From: an uncultured Gemmatimonadota bacterium
GTDB lineage: Bacteria; Gemmatimonadota; Gemmatimonadetes; Palauibacterales; Palauibacteraceae
Direction: 5' to 3'
Assembly: GCA_913043255.1 (NCBI GenBank)
Contig: CAJWLK010000005.1
Coordinates: forward strand, 110,224-159,002
DNA length: 48,779 bases
A program made the position numbers and the translations under genes. Shown here piece after piece: positions 31,031 to 40,021 of the stretch. Under the pieces are notes generated by a model that was not told the DNA's origin, made no database searches, and saw only the letters and a program-made list of their open reading frames with translations. Each line of letters starts with the position of its first letter. Positions within the stretch are counted from its first letter, which is position 1.

Positions 31031-31677
31031 CTGAAGAGATTAACCCACCTGTCCTTGTCGCCAGCCGCAATGTACACAAGGTAAGGGAGATTGGTCGGCT
31101 ACTTTCGGACTTGCCACTCCAGTTCCTTAGCCCCGATGACCTTGGGCTAAAAGAGGTGGAGGAAGAGGATGAGCTTGAGCCCTTTGGATCCTTCGCGCTC
31201 AATGCTATGTCAAAGGCGAAATACTTCCATTCACGGTCGGGCCTTCCCACCATCGCGGATGACTCTGGTCTATGTGTGGACGCTTTGGGGGGTGCTCCCG
31301 ACGTTCGGACGAAAAGGTTTGCGCCGAGCGACTGGGTCGAAAAATATGGGTTAGATGAAGCAAATAATCGTTGGCTCCTTCATGCTCTCGAAGGGGTGCC
31401 AGTGGTTGAGCGGGGAGCTCATTATCGATGCGTTATCGCGCTTTCGGATGACATAGAGCATGCGGTGTTTGAAGGGAGAGTCGAAGGTCGGATTGCTCGA
31501 ACGCCTCGAGGGGATAATGGTTTTGGTTATGACCCGTTGTTCGTGCTTGCGGACAGAGATGAGACTTATGGGGAGTTGCCTGACTTTGTAAAACAGGCGA
31601 CCAGTCACCGATTTGTTGCGATTAATGCGACTCGTCCGTGGCTCGAAGAGCGCGTGTGCCGTCCCTTCCTGAGTTGA
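31027..31677 (+). CDS. rdgB: XTP/dITP pyrophosphatase (RdgB/HAM1 family)
   Basis: A 216-residue house-cleaning enzyme that hydrolyses inosine and xanthosine triphosphates to monophosphates. It shows the N-terminal S-R-N-x-H-K-V-x-E-I motif, A-D-D-S-G-L-C-V-D-A-L-G-G-A-P near 77-91 and G-D-N-G-F-G-Y-D-P-L-F near 157-167. Between these the usual S-x-R-F-A-G segment is altered to V-R-T-K-R-F-A. The GTG start overlaps the preceding stop. Probably the last gene of the oxidase operon. Confidence 0.93.
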   Translation: MTEEINPPVLVASRNVHKVREIGRLLSDLPLQFLSPDDLGLKEVEEEDELEPFGSFALNAMSKAKYFHSRSGLPTIADDSGLCVDALGGAPDVRTKRFAPSDWVEKYGLDEANNRWLLHALEGVPVVERGAHYRCVIALSDDIEHAVFEGRVEGRIARTPRGDNGFGYDPLFVLADRDETYGELPDFVKQATSHRFVAINATRPWLEERVCRPFLS

Positions 31678-31680
31678 TTT

Positions 31681-31701
31681 GCTTTTTCTGTGAGAAAAAG
31701 C
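31681..31701 (+). terminator. Hairpin just after the rdgB stop
   Basis: GCTTTTTCT-GTG-AGAAAAAGC: 9-base perfect arms and a 3-base loop, 3 bases after the stop codon. The stem is AT-rich and no T-run follows, so it is at best a weak or Rho-assisted terminator. It may also stabilise the 3' end. The rest of the 173-base spacer shows nothing I can name. Confidence 0.5.
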
Positions 31702-31850
31702 CCCTGGCTCTGTGTTAAAGGCTTAGGGTTGGCAGGTCCTACTCTATTGCGTGGCTAAGTGCAAAAGAAGATAATTTCCTCTCCACGATCGAAGAGGGGA
31801 CAGTCGTCCCACTGAATCATCCGTGAAATAGAGGTTTTATAGGGGGGTTT

Positions 31851-32267
31851 GTGGCCGAGCAACCGAAAACGCCATTGAGTTACGCGCTCTTCATTATCGG
31901 CATCGTCTTTATTTTTGCGAACGCACCATTGATGGAGTTATGGCCATCTGCTTGGCGCTGGGAACCAGGTCATCCAGAATACGAACAGATGATTTTAGGT
32001 ATCTATGCGACACTCGGGGCGTTTTTGGTGTGGGCGGCGCGCGACCCGGCTCGTCATCGGAGCCTAATTCTTTTCACAGCATGGTCGAGTCTCGTTCATG
32101 CTGGGATTATGTTGGTCCATGCGTACCGGGATACAGCTCATTCGGGACATTTAACTGGCGATATCCCAGCCCTCGCATTTGTAGGAGTTCTTCTCCTCGT
32201 AATGGTGGTGCCCCAACAGAGTACAACTCGTCGATCAAAATCCCGTCGAAGAGGGTCCTCACGATAA
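31851..32267 (+). CDS. DUF6632-like four-helix membrane protein
   Basis: A 138-residue membrane protein with helices near 10-25, 45-62, 70-90 and 103-121 and a basic tail. It resembles the DUF6632 family in W-P-S-x-W, P-E-Y-E-Q-M-I-L-G-I-Y-A-T-L-G, the H-R-S-L-I stretch and S-S-L-V-H-A-G-I-M. Function unknown. GTG 31851 is the start. It stands alone; a 7-base inverted repeat (TTGTGAA/TTCACAA, 32281-32303) shortly after it may help end its transcript. Confidence 0.7.
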   Translation: MAEQPKTPLSYALFIIGIVFIFANAPLMELWPSAWRWEPGHPEYEQMILGIYATLGAFLVWAARDPARHRSLILFTAWSSLVHAGIMLVHAYRDTAHSGHLTGDIPALAFVGVLLLVMVVPQQSTTRRSKSRRRGSSR

Positions 32268-32352
32268 AAAACGATGAAGATTGTGAACTCCTTCGCTTCA
32301 CAAGTCAGATTCCCTAAGAAGCCATTATTACACGGCTAACTCACGAGAGACT

Positions 32353-33630
32353 ATGAAACGTTCCCATCGATTTAACGGTGTGTCCCGCAGTGCGATTTTA
32401 GTTGGCGTCATGAGTGCAATCTTCCCATTGGTCTCGGTCGCTCAATATGTCCCCATGCGCGGTGATAACTGGACCCATCGGGTTCCAGGAGAGGTTGGGA
32501 TGAACCCGGCAGGTGTTCAGGCCGCAGTCGAATATGCGCTGAGCCACGAGACGTCCGTTGAGCGAGATCAGGAGTTGTCGCAAACACAAAGCTTTGGACG
32601 GGAACCGTTGGGTCACGGAATTGGCCCATTTAAGGTTCGGGGAGGGGCAGCGGGAATGATAGTTCGGCACGGATATATCGTAGCCGAATGGGGTGATACC
32701 AAGAGAGTAGATATGACGCATAGTGTTACAAAGTCTTTTCTCTCTACAGTGGTAGGGCTTGCTTGGGACGACGGGCTTATCGGCTCCTTGGATGACACGG
32801 TCAGAGAGTACATGGCGCCCACGAATGTTCCCGAGGGGGATGGGGAGCCTGGAGTGGACCGCTCAGGTTTCGGGAGGCCGGACCCAACTACGATGTTTGA
32901 ATCGCTTCACAATCGAACAATCACTTGGGATGACTTACTTCGCCAAACGTCTGATTGGGAGGGGACACTCTGGGGCAAACCGGATTGGGCGGATCGTCCA
33001 GATCGAGACAGCAGAACCTGGGGCGCTAGGGAGAGGCATCCGTCGGGGACGGTATATGAGTATAACGACACCCGCGTAAACATACTCGCCCTCGCGGCCA
33101 CAAATGTGTGGCGACGTGCATTGCCTGAAGTCCTTCAGGAGCGTGTGATGGGACCGATCGGAGCATCTCCCACATGGCGATGGAATGGTTACCGAAATGC
33201 GTGGATCACGATAGATGGCCGACAAGTCCAATCAGTTAGTGGTGGTGGACACTGGGGTGGAGGGATGTTTTTGAGTGCCCGAGACCAAGCCCGGTTCGGC
33301 TTGTTTACTCTTCGGCAGGGGAAATGGGGTGACCGCCAACTGTTGTCAGAAGAATGGTTCAAACACGCCATGACTCCAGGGCCTGCGAATGGTACCTATG
33401 GGTTCATGAACTTTTTCTTGAATGTCCCCAATGAAGAAGGAGAGAAACAGTATCCGAGCGCTCCTGAAGAAGCTTGGGCACATCTGGGAAATGGGACCAA
33501 CATGGTTTATTGCGACCCGGTGAACGATCTCATCGTCGTAGCTCGCTGGATCTCTGGAAGAGATATAGACCCCTTACTCAGCCTTATTATTGGCGCGATC
33601 GAAGATACTGCTACGTCCAATTCCCCGTAG
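32353..33630 (+). CDS. Exported serine hydrolase of the beta-lactamase class C family
   Basis: A 425-residue protein with an N-terminal signal peptide (cleavage likely near V-A-Q). The catalytic S-x-x-K is Ser124-V-T-Lys127. Y-E-Y-N-D near 235 provides the Tyr/Asn motif and G-G-H-W-G-G-G the third. Proteins of this family act as peptidases, esterases or amide hydrolases on D-amino-acid or ester substrates; true beta-lactamase activity is not implied. Single gene on the plus strand, facing the DapA-like gene. Confidence 0.9.
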   Translation: MKRSHRFNGVSRSAILVGVMSAIFPLVSVAQYVPMRGDNWTHRVPGEVGMNPAGVQAAVEYALSHETSVERDQELSQTQSFGREPLGHGIGPFKVRGGAAGMIVRHGYIVAEWGDTKRVDMTHSVTKSFLSTVVGLAWDDGLIGSLDDTVREYMAPTNVPEGDGEPGVDRSGFGRPDPTTMFESLHNRTITWDDLLRQTSDWEGTLWGKPDWADRPDRDSRTWGARERHPSGTVYEYNDTRVNILALAATNVWRRALPEVLQERVMGPIGASPTWRWNGYRNAWITIDGRQVQSVSGGGHWGGGMFLSARDQARFGLFTLRQGKWGDRQLLSEEWFKHAMTPGPANGTYGFMNFFLNVPNEEGEKQYPSAPEEAWAHLGNGTNMVYCDPVNDLIVVARWISGRDIDPLLSLIIGAIEDTATSNSP

Positions 33631-33662
33631 CGTTATAAATGAGCGCTTGTGGTGGGCTAAGA

Positions 33663-34607
33663 TTAGGGTTGTGGAGGGATGACTGCTGGTTGTACTCCGT
33701 TCGGATTGAGGTCTAACCCTACTCGTTCGATGATCGCCACGAGCTCGGTAGCCGTGTAATCGTCCATCTGGAGACCCGGCGGGCGGATGAAGGTAGAGTC
33801 GATTATGCCCCGTTTCTGATAGACGAACTTTCGGTAAGCTAGGCCTATCTTTGGCTGAAATTCGTACCGAATCAACGGAACATAATGGTCAAATAGGGCG
33901 GCAGCTCGTTCACGATCTTCCGCCCTAAATGCATCGTATACGGCAAGGAGAATCTCGGGAAAGGCGAATCCGGTCATGATCCCTCGTGAACCCCGTTGGA
34001 GTTCTTCTAGGAAATAGACGGCGCCTAAGCCCCCAAAGATACCTATAGAGTTTTGCGCTAACTCTTGGATGCGGCTCATCTTCGCAAGAACGGGATAGTC
34101 TTCGAGCTTGATGTAATTTACCCCATCAATTTCGTTGGCCATCCGAGCGATAAGTTTCGGCGATAGGATCGTCCGGAACGATTCTGGGAAGTCGTGGATC
34201 GCGACAGGAATGTCGAGGGCGTTAGCCACCGAAGCATAGTAGTCGAAGATCACTTCGTCGTTCTGGACACCGATGGGGGCGACGAACACGCCATGTGCTC
34301 CAAGGTCCTGCGCCTCACGCGCTTGTTCGATGGCGCCAGCCGCTCCAAATGCTAAGACACCTACCCATGTAGGAAATGATCCAGCAGCCTGGTTTACCAC
34401 CGTTTCCACGACTTGCTTTCTTTCCGTGTTCGATAGGCGGTGAGCTTCTCCCATGAAGCCAAGGATGCTCACACCGTGGACGCCCACGTTGAGTTCAAAG
34501 TCGATCAGGCGCCTAAGGCTGACCTCATCGATGGCTCCTTCATCTGTGAATGGAGTGGGGAGGATCGGGAGAACGCCTTGAAGCTTCATGGGGTTCGATG
34601 GTGTCAA
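33663..34607 (-). CDS. DapA-family (class I aldolase/lyase) protein, not a canonical DHDPS
   Basis: A 314-residue TIM-barrel protein. Schiff-base Lys167 lies in Y-I-K-L-E-D, and the pyruvate-binding loop reads G-F-M-G-E instead of G-T-T-G-E. The catalytic Tyr of dihydrodipicolinate synthase (Y-N-x-P) is replaced by His138 in I-H-D-F-P. It is therefore probably a lyase or aldolase acting on another alpha-keto acid (the family includes N-acetylneuraminate lyase and 5-dehydro-4-deoxyglucarate dehydratase). It follows the cyclic amidohydrolase gene by 8 bases on the same strand, so the two likely act in one catabolic route. Confidence 0.88.
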   Translation of the reverse strand: MTPSNPMKLQGVLPILPTPFTDEGAIDEVSLRRLIDFELNVGVHGVSILGFMGEAHRLSNTERKQVVETVVNQAAGSFPTWVGVLAFGAAGAIEQAREAQDLGAHGVFVAPIGVQNDEVIFDYYASVANALDIPVAIHDFPESFRTILSPKLIARMANEIDGVNYIKLEDYPVLAKMSRIQELAQNSIGIFGGLGAVYFLEELQRGSRGIMTGFAFPEILLAVYDAFRAEDRERAAALFDHYVPLIRYEFQPKIGLAYRKFVYQKRGIIDSTFIRPPGLQMDDYTATELVAIIERVGLDLNPNGVQPAVIPPQP

Positions 34608-34615
34608 GTTGAGTC

Positions 34616-35974
34616 CTATGTTGGGCTTGTGAATTGCCCGATGCCGGGCTTTCCGATGACCTCGCCGTTATTGGCGATGAGATGGCCACGTAACCATGTC
34701 GAGACAACCCGCCCGCGGAGAGGCCGACCATGATAAGGGCTCCATCCTACGGCATAATGCATCGCGTTCTCGTCTAAGGTCCACTCCGCATTTGGATCGA
34801 AGATAACGAAGTCTCCATCGGCCCCCTCTTGGAGGCGACCTTTTTGTCCGAAACCGAACAGGTCTGCGGGCCCCGACGATACGAGTTCCAGAAACCGTGT
34901 CAACCCAATTCGCCCCGTCGCGACTCCCTCGCTGTACAGGAGTGTCCCCAATGTTTCGACTCCGGGCATTCCAGCATAAGCCTGAAAGATGTCCGCACAC
35001 TCCTTCTGCTGGAGAGGATAAGGAGAGTGGTCCGATGTGATGATGTCGACCAGTCCCGAGTCCACTTGCTCCCAGAGGCCCTCGACGTCTTCTTGTGAGC
35101 GCAATGGAGGGTTGCACTTCATTCTGCCGCCTTGTTCACGTAGGGCATCCATAGTGAGGAGGAGATATTGAATGCACGTCTCTCCCGATGCTCGAACTCC
35201 TTGTGAACGATTCCATTCAATGAGTTCGAACGTGCGCGGTAATGTTCCGTGGACCATATGGAGATGGGCGCCAGTCCAATAAGCCAGTTCAAGCAGTCGC
35301 CCTGCGGCTTCTGTCTCAGCTACAGGTGGACGACTTAGGGCATGGTCGATGGGTGTGTTACGGCCGCGAGCCTGAAAAACCTCAGCCTGTGCAAATATGA
35401 TTTCCTGGTTCTCTTGGTGTGCCGTCACGGGGCGATTGGTGGTGGCAATTTCCTGAAAGGCCTCGTACAAGCGTCCATCTGGAATGCGAGGAAATCGAAC
35501 AGGGTCGACTTCGATCGTTGAAACCTTGAACCCCACGGCTCCGGCTTTAGCCATAGCGGCGATCATGCCCAGGTCACCTTCCGGAGGAAAGGTGGCGTAG
35601 AGGCCAACGTCGACGATGGCTTCGTCTCCGATGTCTGCCACCTTCGATTCGAATCGTTTCAGAGAGTTGACCGGTCGTGCTGGTTTATCGAACGGCATGT
35701 CGATGATTGTCGTAGTCCCCCCCGCTGCTGCCGCTCTGGTTGTGGCGGTAATCCCTTCATCGACACACGATCGAGTATGAACGTGTGCATCTACAAACCC
35801 TGGGAGAATCAAGTGCCCGGAAGCGCGGACGACTTGTTTGCCAGATAGGGGCGTTGCAGAGGTGTTAGTTATTCGTCCACTCGTGATGCCAAGCCAGCCA
35901 TCTCGGAGGACCGTTCCGTCTGCGAGTGCGATGTCGCCGTGGACTACCAGGTCTTGCACCGCTGTTTCGGTCAT
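34616..35974 (-). CDS. Cyclic amidohydrolase (allantoinase/dihydroorotase/hydantoinase family)
   Basis: A 452-residue metal-dependent amidohydrolase. Its metal ligands are visible: H64-x-H66 in G-F-V-D-A-H-V-H, carboxylated Lys150 in V-G-F-K-V, His186, His239/His242 in H-L-H-M-V-H-G and Asp315 in T-S-D-H-S-P-Y. The pattern and length match allantoinase and dihydropyrimidinase-type enzymes that open cyclic imides. With the DapA-like gene downstream and an Na+/amino-acid symporter divergent upstream, it may start the breakdown of a cyclic nitrogen compound. The exact substrate is not deducible. Confidence 0.9.
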   Translation of the reverse strand: MTETAVQDLVVHGDIALADGTVLRDGWLGITSGRITNTSATPLSGKQVVRASGHLILPGFVDAHVHTRSCVDEGITATTRAAAAGGTTTIIDMPFDKPARPVNSLKRFESKVADIGDEAIVDVGLYATFPPEGDLGMIAAMAKAGAVGFKVSTIEVDPVRFPRIPDGRLYEAFQEIATTNRPVTAHQENQEIIFAQAEVFQARGRNTPIDHALSRPPVAETEAAGRLLELAYWTGAHLHMVHGTLPRTFELIEWNRSQGVRASGETCIQYLLLTMDALREQGGRMKCNPPLRSQEDVEGLWEQVDSGLVDIITSDHSPYPLQQKECADIFQAYAGMPGVETLGTLLYSEGVATGRIGLTRFLELVSSGPADLFGFGQKGRLQEGADGDFVIFDPNAEWTLDENAMHYAVGWSPYHGRPLRGRVVSTWLRGHLIANNGEVIGKPGIGQFTSPT

Positions 35975-36026
35975 CGATCCAGTCTCATAAGGGCTAGAGT
36001 CTTTTCGAGAGTGCCCCTGTCAGGTG

Positions 36027-36208
36027 TTAAAGGTGCGCACGGGGAGGCTCGACCTCGACGCCGACTTTATCGAAGATCGCGGCGAGAGGCTGAACGTAGT
36101 CGGAAACCAGTACATAAGCACTGGGTGTCTTCCAATATGTGAACCCTATAGGATGAGGTGAATGCCTAGGGTTTAATGGCGTTGCCGGGTTTTCTTTTGT
36201 GAGGGTAC
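36027..36208 (-). pseudogene. Possible gene remnant in the divergent spacer
   Basis: On the minus strand a frame ending at TAA (36029-36027) reads like protein: ...H-P-I-G-F-T-Y-W-K-T-P-S-A-Y-V-L-V-S-D-Y and on through A-A-I-F-D-K-V-G-V-E-V-E-P-P-R-A-H-L-stop, with ordinary codon choice. No ATG, GTG or TTG lies in frame before the symporter gene begins. It may be the C-terminal stub of a lost gene. A chance open frame is the alternative. The same 234-base spacer must also hold the promoters for the symporter and the amidohydrolase; an AACCCTA/TAGGGTT inverted repeat (36142-36173) could be an operator. Confidence 0.25.
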
Positions 36209-37630
36209 ATGCTCGATTTTTTTCTCGAAAAATTGATGGTTGTCGACTCTTTCCTTTGGGGTCCTTGGACCATGGGTTTCCTGGCAGGTGTGGGGGTATT
36301 CTTCACGATCCGTTCGGGCTTTTTTCAGATCACGGGGTTGGGTTACATAGTTCGAAACACGATCGGACGTCTCGCCCCGAGTAAAATTCGGGGCCAGATG
36401 ATGACCCCCGTCCAGGCTGCAGCTACGTCTCTGGCTGGTACGGTGGGGATGGGGAATATGGCGGGTGTGGCAACGGCGCTGTCGGTGGGGGGACCCGGCG
36501 CCATCTTCTGGATGTGGATCTTGGCCTTTTTTGGGATGATGTCGAAGACGGTCGAAATCACTCTGGGAGTGTATTATCGAGAACGAAGCCCAGACGGGCA
36601 GTTTCGAGGCGGCCCTCAATACACGATCCGCCGTGGGCTTGGCTGGACTCCTCTTGCTCTCTTGTTTAGCGCGGGCATGCTTGTTAACGCGGTGTTCGCA
36701 GCCTCGATGCTACAATCGCATACGGTGGGCCGTGCCCTGTTGGCGAGCTACGGTCTTGATCCGTACATCGTGGCTGGCTCCATGGCGCTGATTACGGCCC
36801 TGGTCGTCTTAGGAGGCTTACGGCGGATTGGGCGCTTCTCCGAACGATTAGTCCCGATTATGACGGTGGTGTATTTAGTGGGTGGGCTCGTCGTAATAGC
36901 GATCAATTTCGAAGTTATTCCAGAGGTTATGGCGTCCATTGTCTCACATGCGTTCTCCGCAACGGCCGGAGCTGGAGGGGTCGCCGGAATCGCCGTGAGT
37001 GCCGCCATAAAACAAGGTATGGCGCGCGGGATGCTCTCCAATGAGGCCGGGATGGGGTCGGCACCAATGGTGCACGCCACCGCGCAAACTGATCACCCAT
37101 TTCAACAAGGAGTATGGGGCGCATTTGAGGTGTTCTTTGACACGATCTTGATCTGTTCTATTACCGCACTGGCGATCCTCTCGACAGGCGCGATGGCCAG
37201 TGGAGCATCCGGGATTGAACTCCTCTTGGCGGCGTTTACGGAAGTGTTCCCGTTTTCTGTCGCGTCCATCATCGTATCGGTATCCATCGCTGCGTTTTGT
37301 TTGTCCACACAGATCGGTTTTTACGTCTACTTTGAAACCTGTCTCGTGAACCTGGTCGGAGTTCGTCCCGTCCGAATTCTCCGCTGGCTGTATTTCGTGC
37401 CTGGCGTGATCGTCGCAGGGGTCGCGGACGTGGACCGTCTCTGGGTAGTCGCTAACATCGCAGTCGCTGCAGTGGCCATCCCTAACTTGATAGCTATGCT
37501 ATGCCTTGGGGGTGTCTTTATGACACTCATGAAGGATGAGGTGTCCGGCGCGAGAGTGTATTCCACGTCGAACCTGGAGAAAACAGGACCGGATTTGCGC
37601 GGCATTTGGGCACGAACACGGACAGGCTAG
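36209..37630 (+). CDS. Sodium:alanine/glycine symporter (AGCS family)
   Basis: A 473-residue transporter with about eleven helices. It carries the AGCS features G-x-V-G-M-G-N-M-A-G-V-A-T-A, F-R-G-G-P-Q-Y and S-N-E-A-G-M-G-S-A-P near 275-284. The family imports alanine, glycine or related amino acids with Na+. It is divergent from the amidohydrolase/DapA-like pair. Its stop codon overlaps the convergent M24 peptidase stop within the palindrome CTAG, so the two genes end face to face with no spacer. Confidence 0.95.
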   Translation: MLDFFLEKLMVVDSFLWGPWTMGFLAGVGVFFTIRSGFFQITGLGYIVRNTIGRLAPSKIRGQMMTPVQAAATSLAGTVGMGNMAGVATALSVGGPGAIFWMWILAFFGMMSKTVEITLGVYYRERSPDGQFRGGPQYTIRRGLGWTPLALLFSAGMLVNAVFAASMLQSHTVGRALLASYGLDPYIVAGSMALITALVVLGGLRRIGRFSERLVPIMTVVYLVGGLVVIAINFEVIPEVMASIVSHAFSATAGAGGVAGIAVSAAIKQGMARGMLSNEAGMGSAPMVHATAQTDHPFQQGVWGAFEVFFDTILICSITALAILSTGAMASGASGIELLLAAFTEVFPFSVASIIVSVSIAAFCLSTQIGFYVYFETCLVNLVGVRPVRILRWLYFVPGVIVAGVADVDRLWVVANIAVAAVAIPNLIAMLCLGGVFMTLMKDEVSGARVYSTSNLEKTGPDLRGIWARTRTG

Positions 37631-39018
37631 TGGATTAAGTGTAGCTCTGTCTGTCGTCGGAGCACCCATCGCATCTTGCCTTCCTCAGTAATCTCCGCCT
37701 CTTCTTCTAGAGCCATTCGGACCGGTTGGCCATCCCATTCAGGTACGGGCGTTGTAACCTGCATTTCAGTGGAGAACCACATGCTTGGAATTACGGGTGG
37801 ATCGCCTCGGCCTGGTACACCGCTTTGGTAATCCCAGAGGCCGATCAAGGGGCCTGCTCCATGACCGTGGTCACCTATGGGATGGGTATACATGGTCCCG
37901 TTTAGGTCTTCCGCACGCATTGCATTCAAGACATCCTTGAGGATCTCGTTTCCGGTTCGGCCAACTGCAGTTGCCTCGAATAGGATGTCTTGGAGACGAT
38001 TGGTGTTGGCGAGTGCTTGCTGAAGCCCTAAGGGGGGTTCGGTCTCTCCCGGAAGTAAGACGTAGGCCATGTGTTGTGTGTCTGTCGCCATCCCCATAGC
38101 TACAAGCCCAAAATCGCAGTGGAGGACATCTCCCCGTTCGATCACTGGAGCTGCTTCGTTACTCATGTCCACGCCACGACGTTGTACGGATACCGACGGT
38201 TGGAACCATGACCCGAGTCCCAGGTCATGAACACGTTGGCGCATCCACCATACCACATCGGCCGTTGTCGTCTTTCCGGGCTCGATGACAACTTCAGAAA
38301 AAGCCGTCCCGATGATCTGATGGACGACAGCTTGCATCCGACGGTACGTTGGCGTCATGCCGGGAATTCTCATGGCAAGATAATCGAGGGCCAGTAAGGG
38401 TTCACGGACTACGCGTTCCGTTAAATCAGGGCCGAATGATTCCTTCATTTGTTCCCACTCACCTGCCGTAAGTCCATCTGAAAAGTTGATGTCATGCGAG
38501 ATGTTTACGGCGATTCGTTGTGGGTTCCGTTCGCGAACCATACGGGCAAATAGGTCCCACTGGTCTTTCCCCCAAAGCTCCGCTGATCGACCGTCCGCAG
38601 CCAGAGCGGTCGCCCGAACTGCTTCGTAGGCGCCACCTTGGGAACTGCCCCCTAGTGCGAGCCGTTCAATGCCTTCGTTCGGCCCACGGTCGAAAAATAT
38701 GTAAATGGTTCGACGACGAGCTGCGAAAGTTGTTGCCGAGACCAGAGCGCGAAACACGGGGTCTTCGTTGTACTCGCGCATGGCGAGGACCCACATGTCG
38801 ACTCCGTGTTTGCGCATAAGCATGGGCAGGTTCGTATCCAGGCGTTCTTCGAGCCAGGTTTGTTGAACTTTCGCCTGTTCGCGAAGGGTGCCAAATGGAC
38901 GGGTGGAATCATATTCCCGTGCTTGTCCGAATAACGGTTGACCGAAAAGCAGAAACGGGATTAACGCGAACCCCGGACCGATCTTAGTAGGGAAGGTTAT
39001 TGATCTGACTCGTTTCAT
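37627..39018 (-). CDS. Exported M24-family metallopeptidase (Xaa-Pro aminopeptidase-like)
   Basis: A 463-residue protein with a signal peptide followed by a creatinase-like N-domain and a pita-bread C-domain. The five metal ligands are present: Asp in H-C-D-F-G, Asp eleven residues on in A-T-D-T, His in G-D-H-G-H-G, Glu in S-T-E-M-Q-V and Glu in E-E-E-A-E-I. The frame opens at 39051, but ATG 39018 has AAGGTGA just upstream and starts the signal peptide. An active dinuclear aminopeptidase releasing residues before proline is likely; export is unusual for this family but seen in peptide-degrading bacteria. Confidence 0.88.
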   Translation of the reverse strand: MKRVRSITFPTKIGPGFALIPFLLFGQPLFGQAREYDSTRPFGTLREQAKVQQTWLEERLDTNLPMLMRKHGVDMWVLAMREYNEDPVFRALVSATTFAARRRTIYIFFDRGPNEGIERLALGGSSQGGAYEAVRATALAADGRSAELWGKDQWDLFARMVRERNPQRIAVNISHDINFSDGLTAGEWEQMKESFGPDLTERVVREPLLALDYLAMRIPGMTPTYRRMQAVVHQIIGTAFSEVVIEPGKTTTADVVWWMRQRVHDLGLGSWFQPSVSVQRRGVDMSNEAAPVIERGDVLHCDFGLVAMGMATDTQHMAYVLLPGETEPPLGLQQALANTNRLQDILFEATAVGRTGNEILKDVLNAMRAEDLNGTMYTHPIGDHGHGAGPLIGLWDYQSGVPGRGDPPVIPSMWFSTEMQVTTPVPEWDGQPVRMALEEEAEITEEGKMRWVLRRQTELHLIH

Positions 39019-39179
39019 TTGGTCACCTTTTTTTAATGCAGAGTTTAGCATGGCCCCTTAAATGGCGTTTTGCGCGATTCGATGGGCGTCCAAATCATGG
39101 TTAGCCTTGATGGAAAAATTGAAAATACACAATGAGACAAAGGATGATGTCCACCAGGATGATTACAGTGATCCACATT

Positions 39180-39863
39180 CTATTCATGGGGCAGAGATCT
39201 CCCGCCCGCCTTTGTCTCATCGCGGTTACCTGGTGAATACAACGATTGGTACCTCTTCATATCTCTCAGGGAGAATGGCGAAACGTGAGGAATATTGTTT
39301 AATGCTTCGAGTTTTTCGCGAAATCGCATAAAATACGCGACGAAATCTCCGCCGAATTGAAATGAGTACATAATGTCTTCAAAGTCACTCGTATGAGGCA
39401 AGCCAAACGCATGTCCTAGCTCATGGACACAGGTCAAGTATATAACCGTAGCTCTAAAGAGTGGGTCGGATCGTGCTTTGTGGGCAATCTCAAACCCGAG
39501 GTAATCAGTGTCCGGGTGGACAAAAAGATCTGCCGCGAATTGTCCCTGCACTCGTCGCCCTCGCATTTCACCATAGAGCCCGGTTCCCGCAGGCACCCAA
39601 TAGATACGGATGGTCGCAGACTCTTCAGGCCCGGGTACGAGCGTCAGAGGTGGATCTGCTTGTTCCCCCCATGCCTCGATGGCCCACTTGGCCAGAACCT
39701 CGTCTCCCGGTTGGAACCCCGATACCGTTGATCCCTCTGCGATGAAATAGGTAATAGGCTTGGAAGTGTCCAACCTCCAGCGATCCTCTTGGGCTTGGAC
39801 GTTTGTCGGCAAATGGATGGCTAGAGTGACAAGGGCAAGGCGGGCCAGTCGGTCAATTTGCAT
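39180..39863 (-). CDS. Secreted matrixin-like zinc metalloprotease
   Basis: A 227-residue protein with a signal peptide ending near V-Q-A-Q and a metzincin zinc site H-E-L-G-H-A-F-G-L-P-H (H-E-x-x-H-x-x-G-x-x-H). A Met-turn candidate follows in E-D-I-M-Y-S. It is close to the minimal catalytic size of the M10 family with no propeptide or C-terminal domain. The frame extends to a TTG at 39881, but ATG 39863 begins the signal peptide. It may degrade proteins outside the cell together with the neighbouring peptidases. Confidence 0.88.
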   Translation of the reverse strand: MQIDRLARLALVTLAIHLPTNVQAQEDRWRLDTSKPITYFIAEGSTVSGFQPGDEVLAKWAIEAWGEQADPPLTLVPGPEESATIRIYWVPAGTGLYGEMRGRRVQGQFAADLFVHPDTDYLGFEIAHKARSDPLFRATVIYLTCVHELGHAFGLPHTSDFEDIMYSFQFGGDFVAYFMRFREKLEALNNIPHVSPFSLRDMKRYQSLYSPGNRDETKAGGRSLPHE

Positions 39864-40021
39864 CGGGATTCTTAAGTTCAATTATTATTGTCCTTGTCCC
39901 CCCATTCTTACTAATAGCTGGGAGAATTACTACGTTTGTCTAAGCCCTACGTCATTGGTCAAATCCTGAAACCGCGGAATAGGGTGTTACCATCATGGGC
40001 GGTCCATCGCAGGAGGTAAAG

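Noticed and set aside
32353..33630. Beta-lactamase resistance gene
   Set aside because: It has the S-x-x-K fold, but the overall sequence and length fit general serine hydrolases of this superfamily; nothing points to antibiotic hydrolysis.
35975..36208. Glycine riboswitch before the alanine/glycine symporter
   Set aside because: Such riboswitches often precede AGCS genes, so I looked for their conserved core blocks on both strands; none is present.
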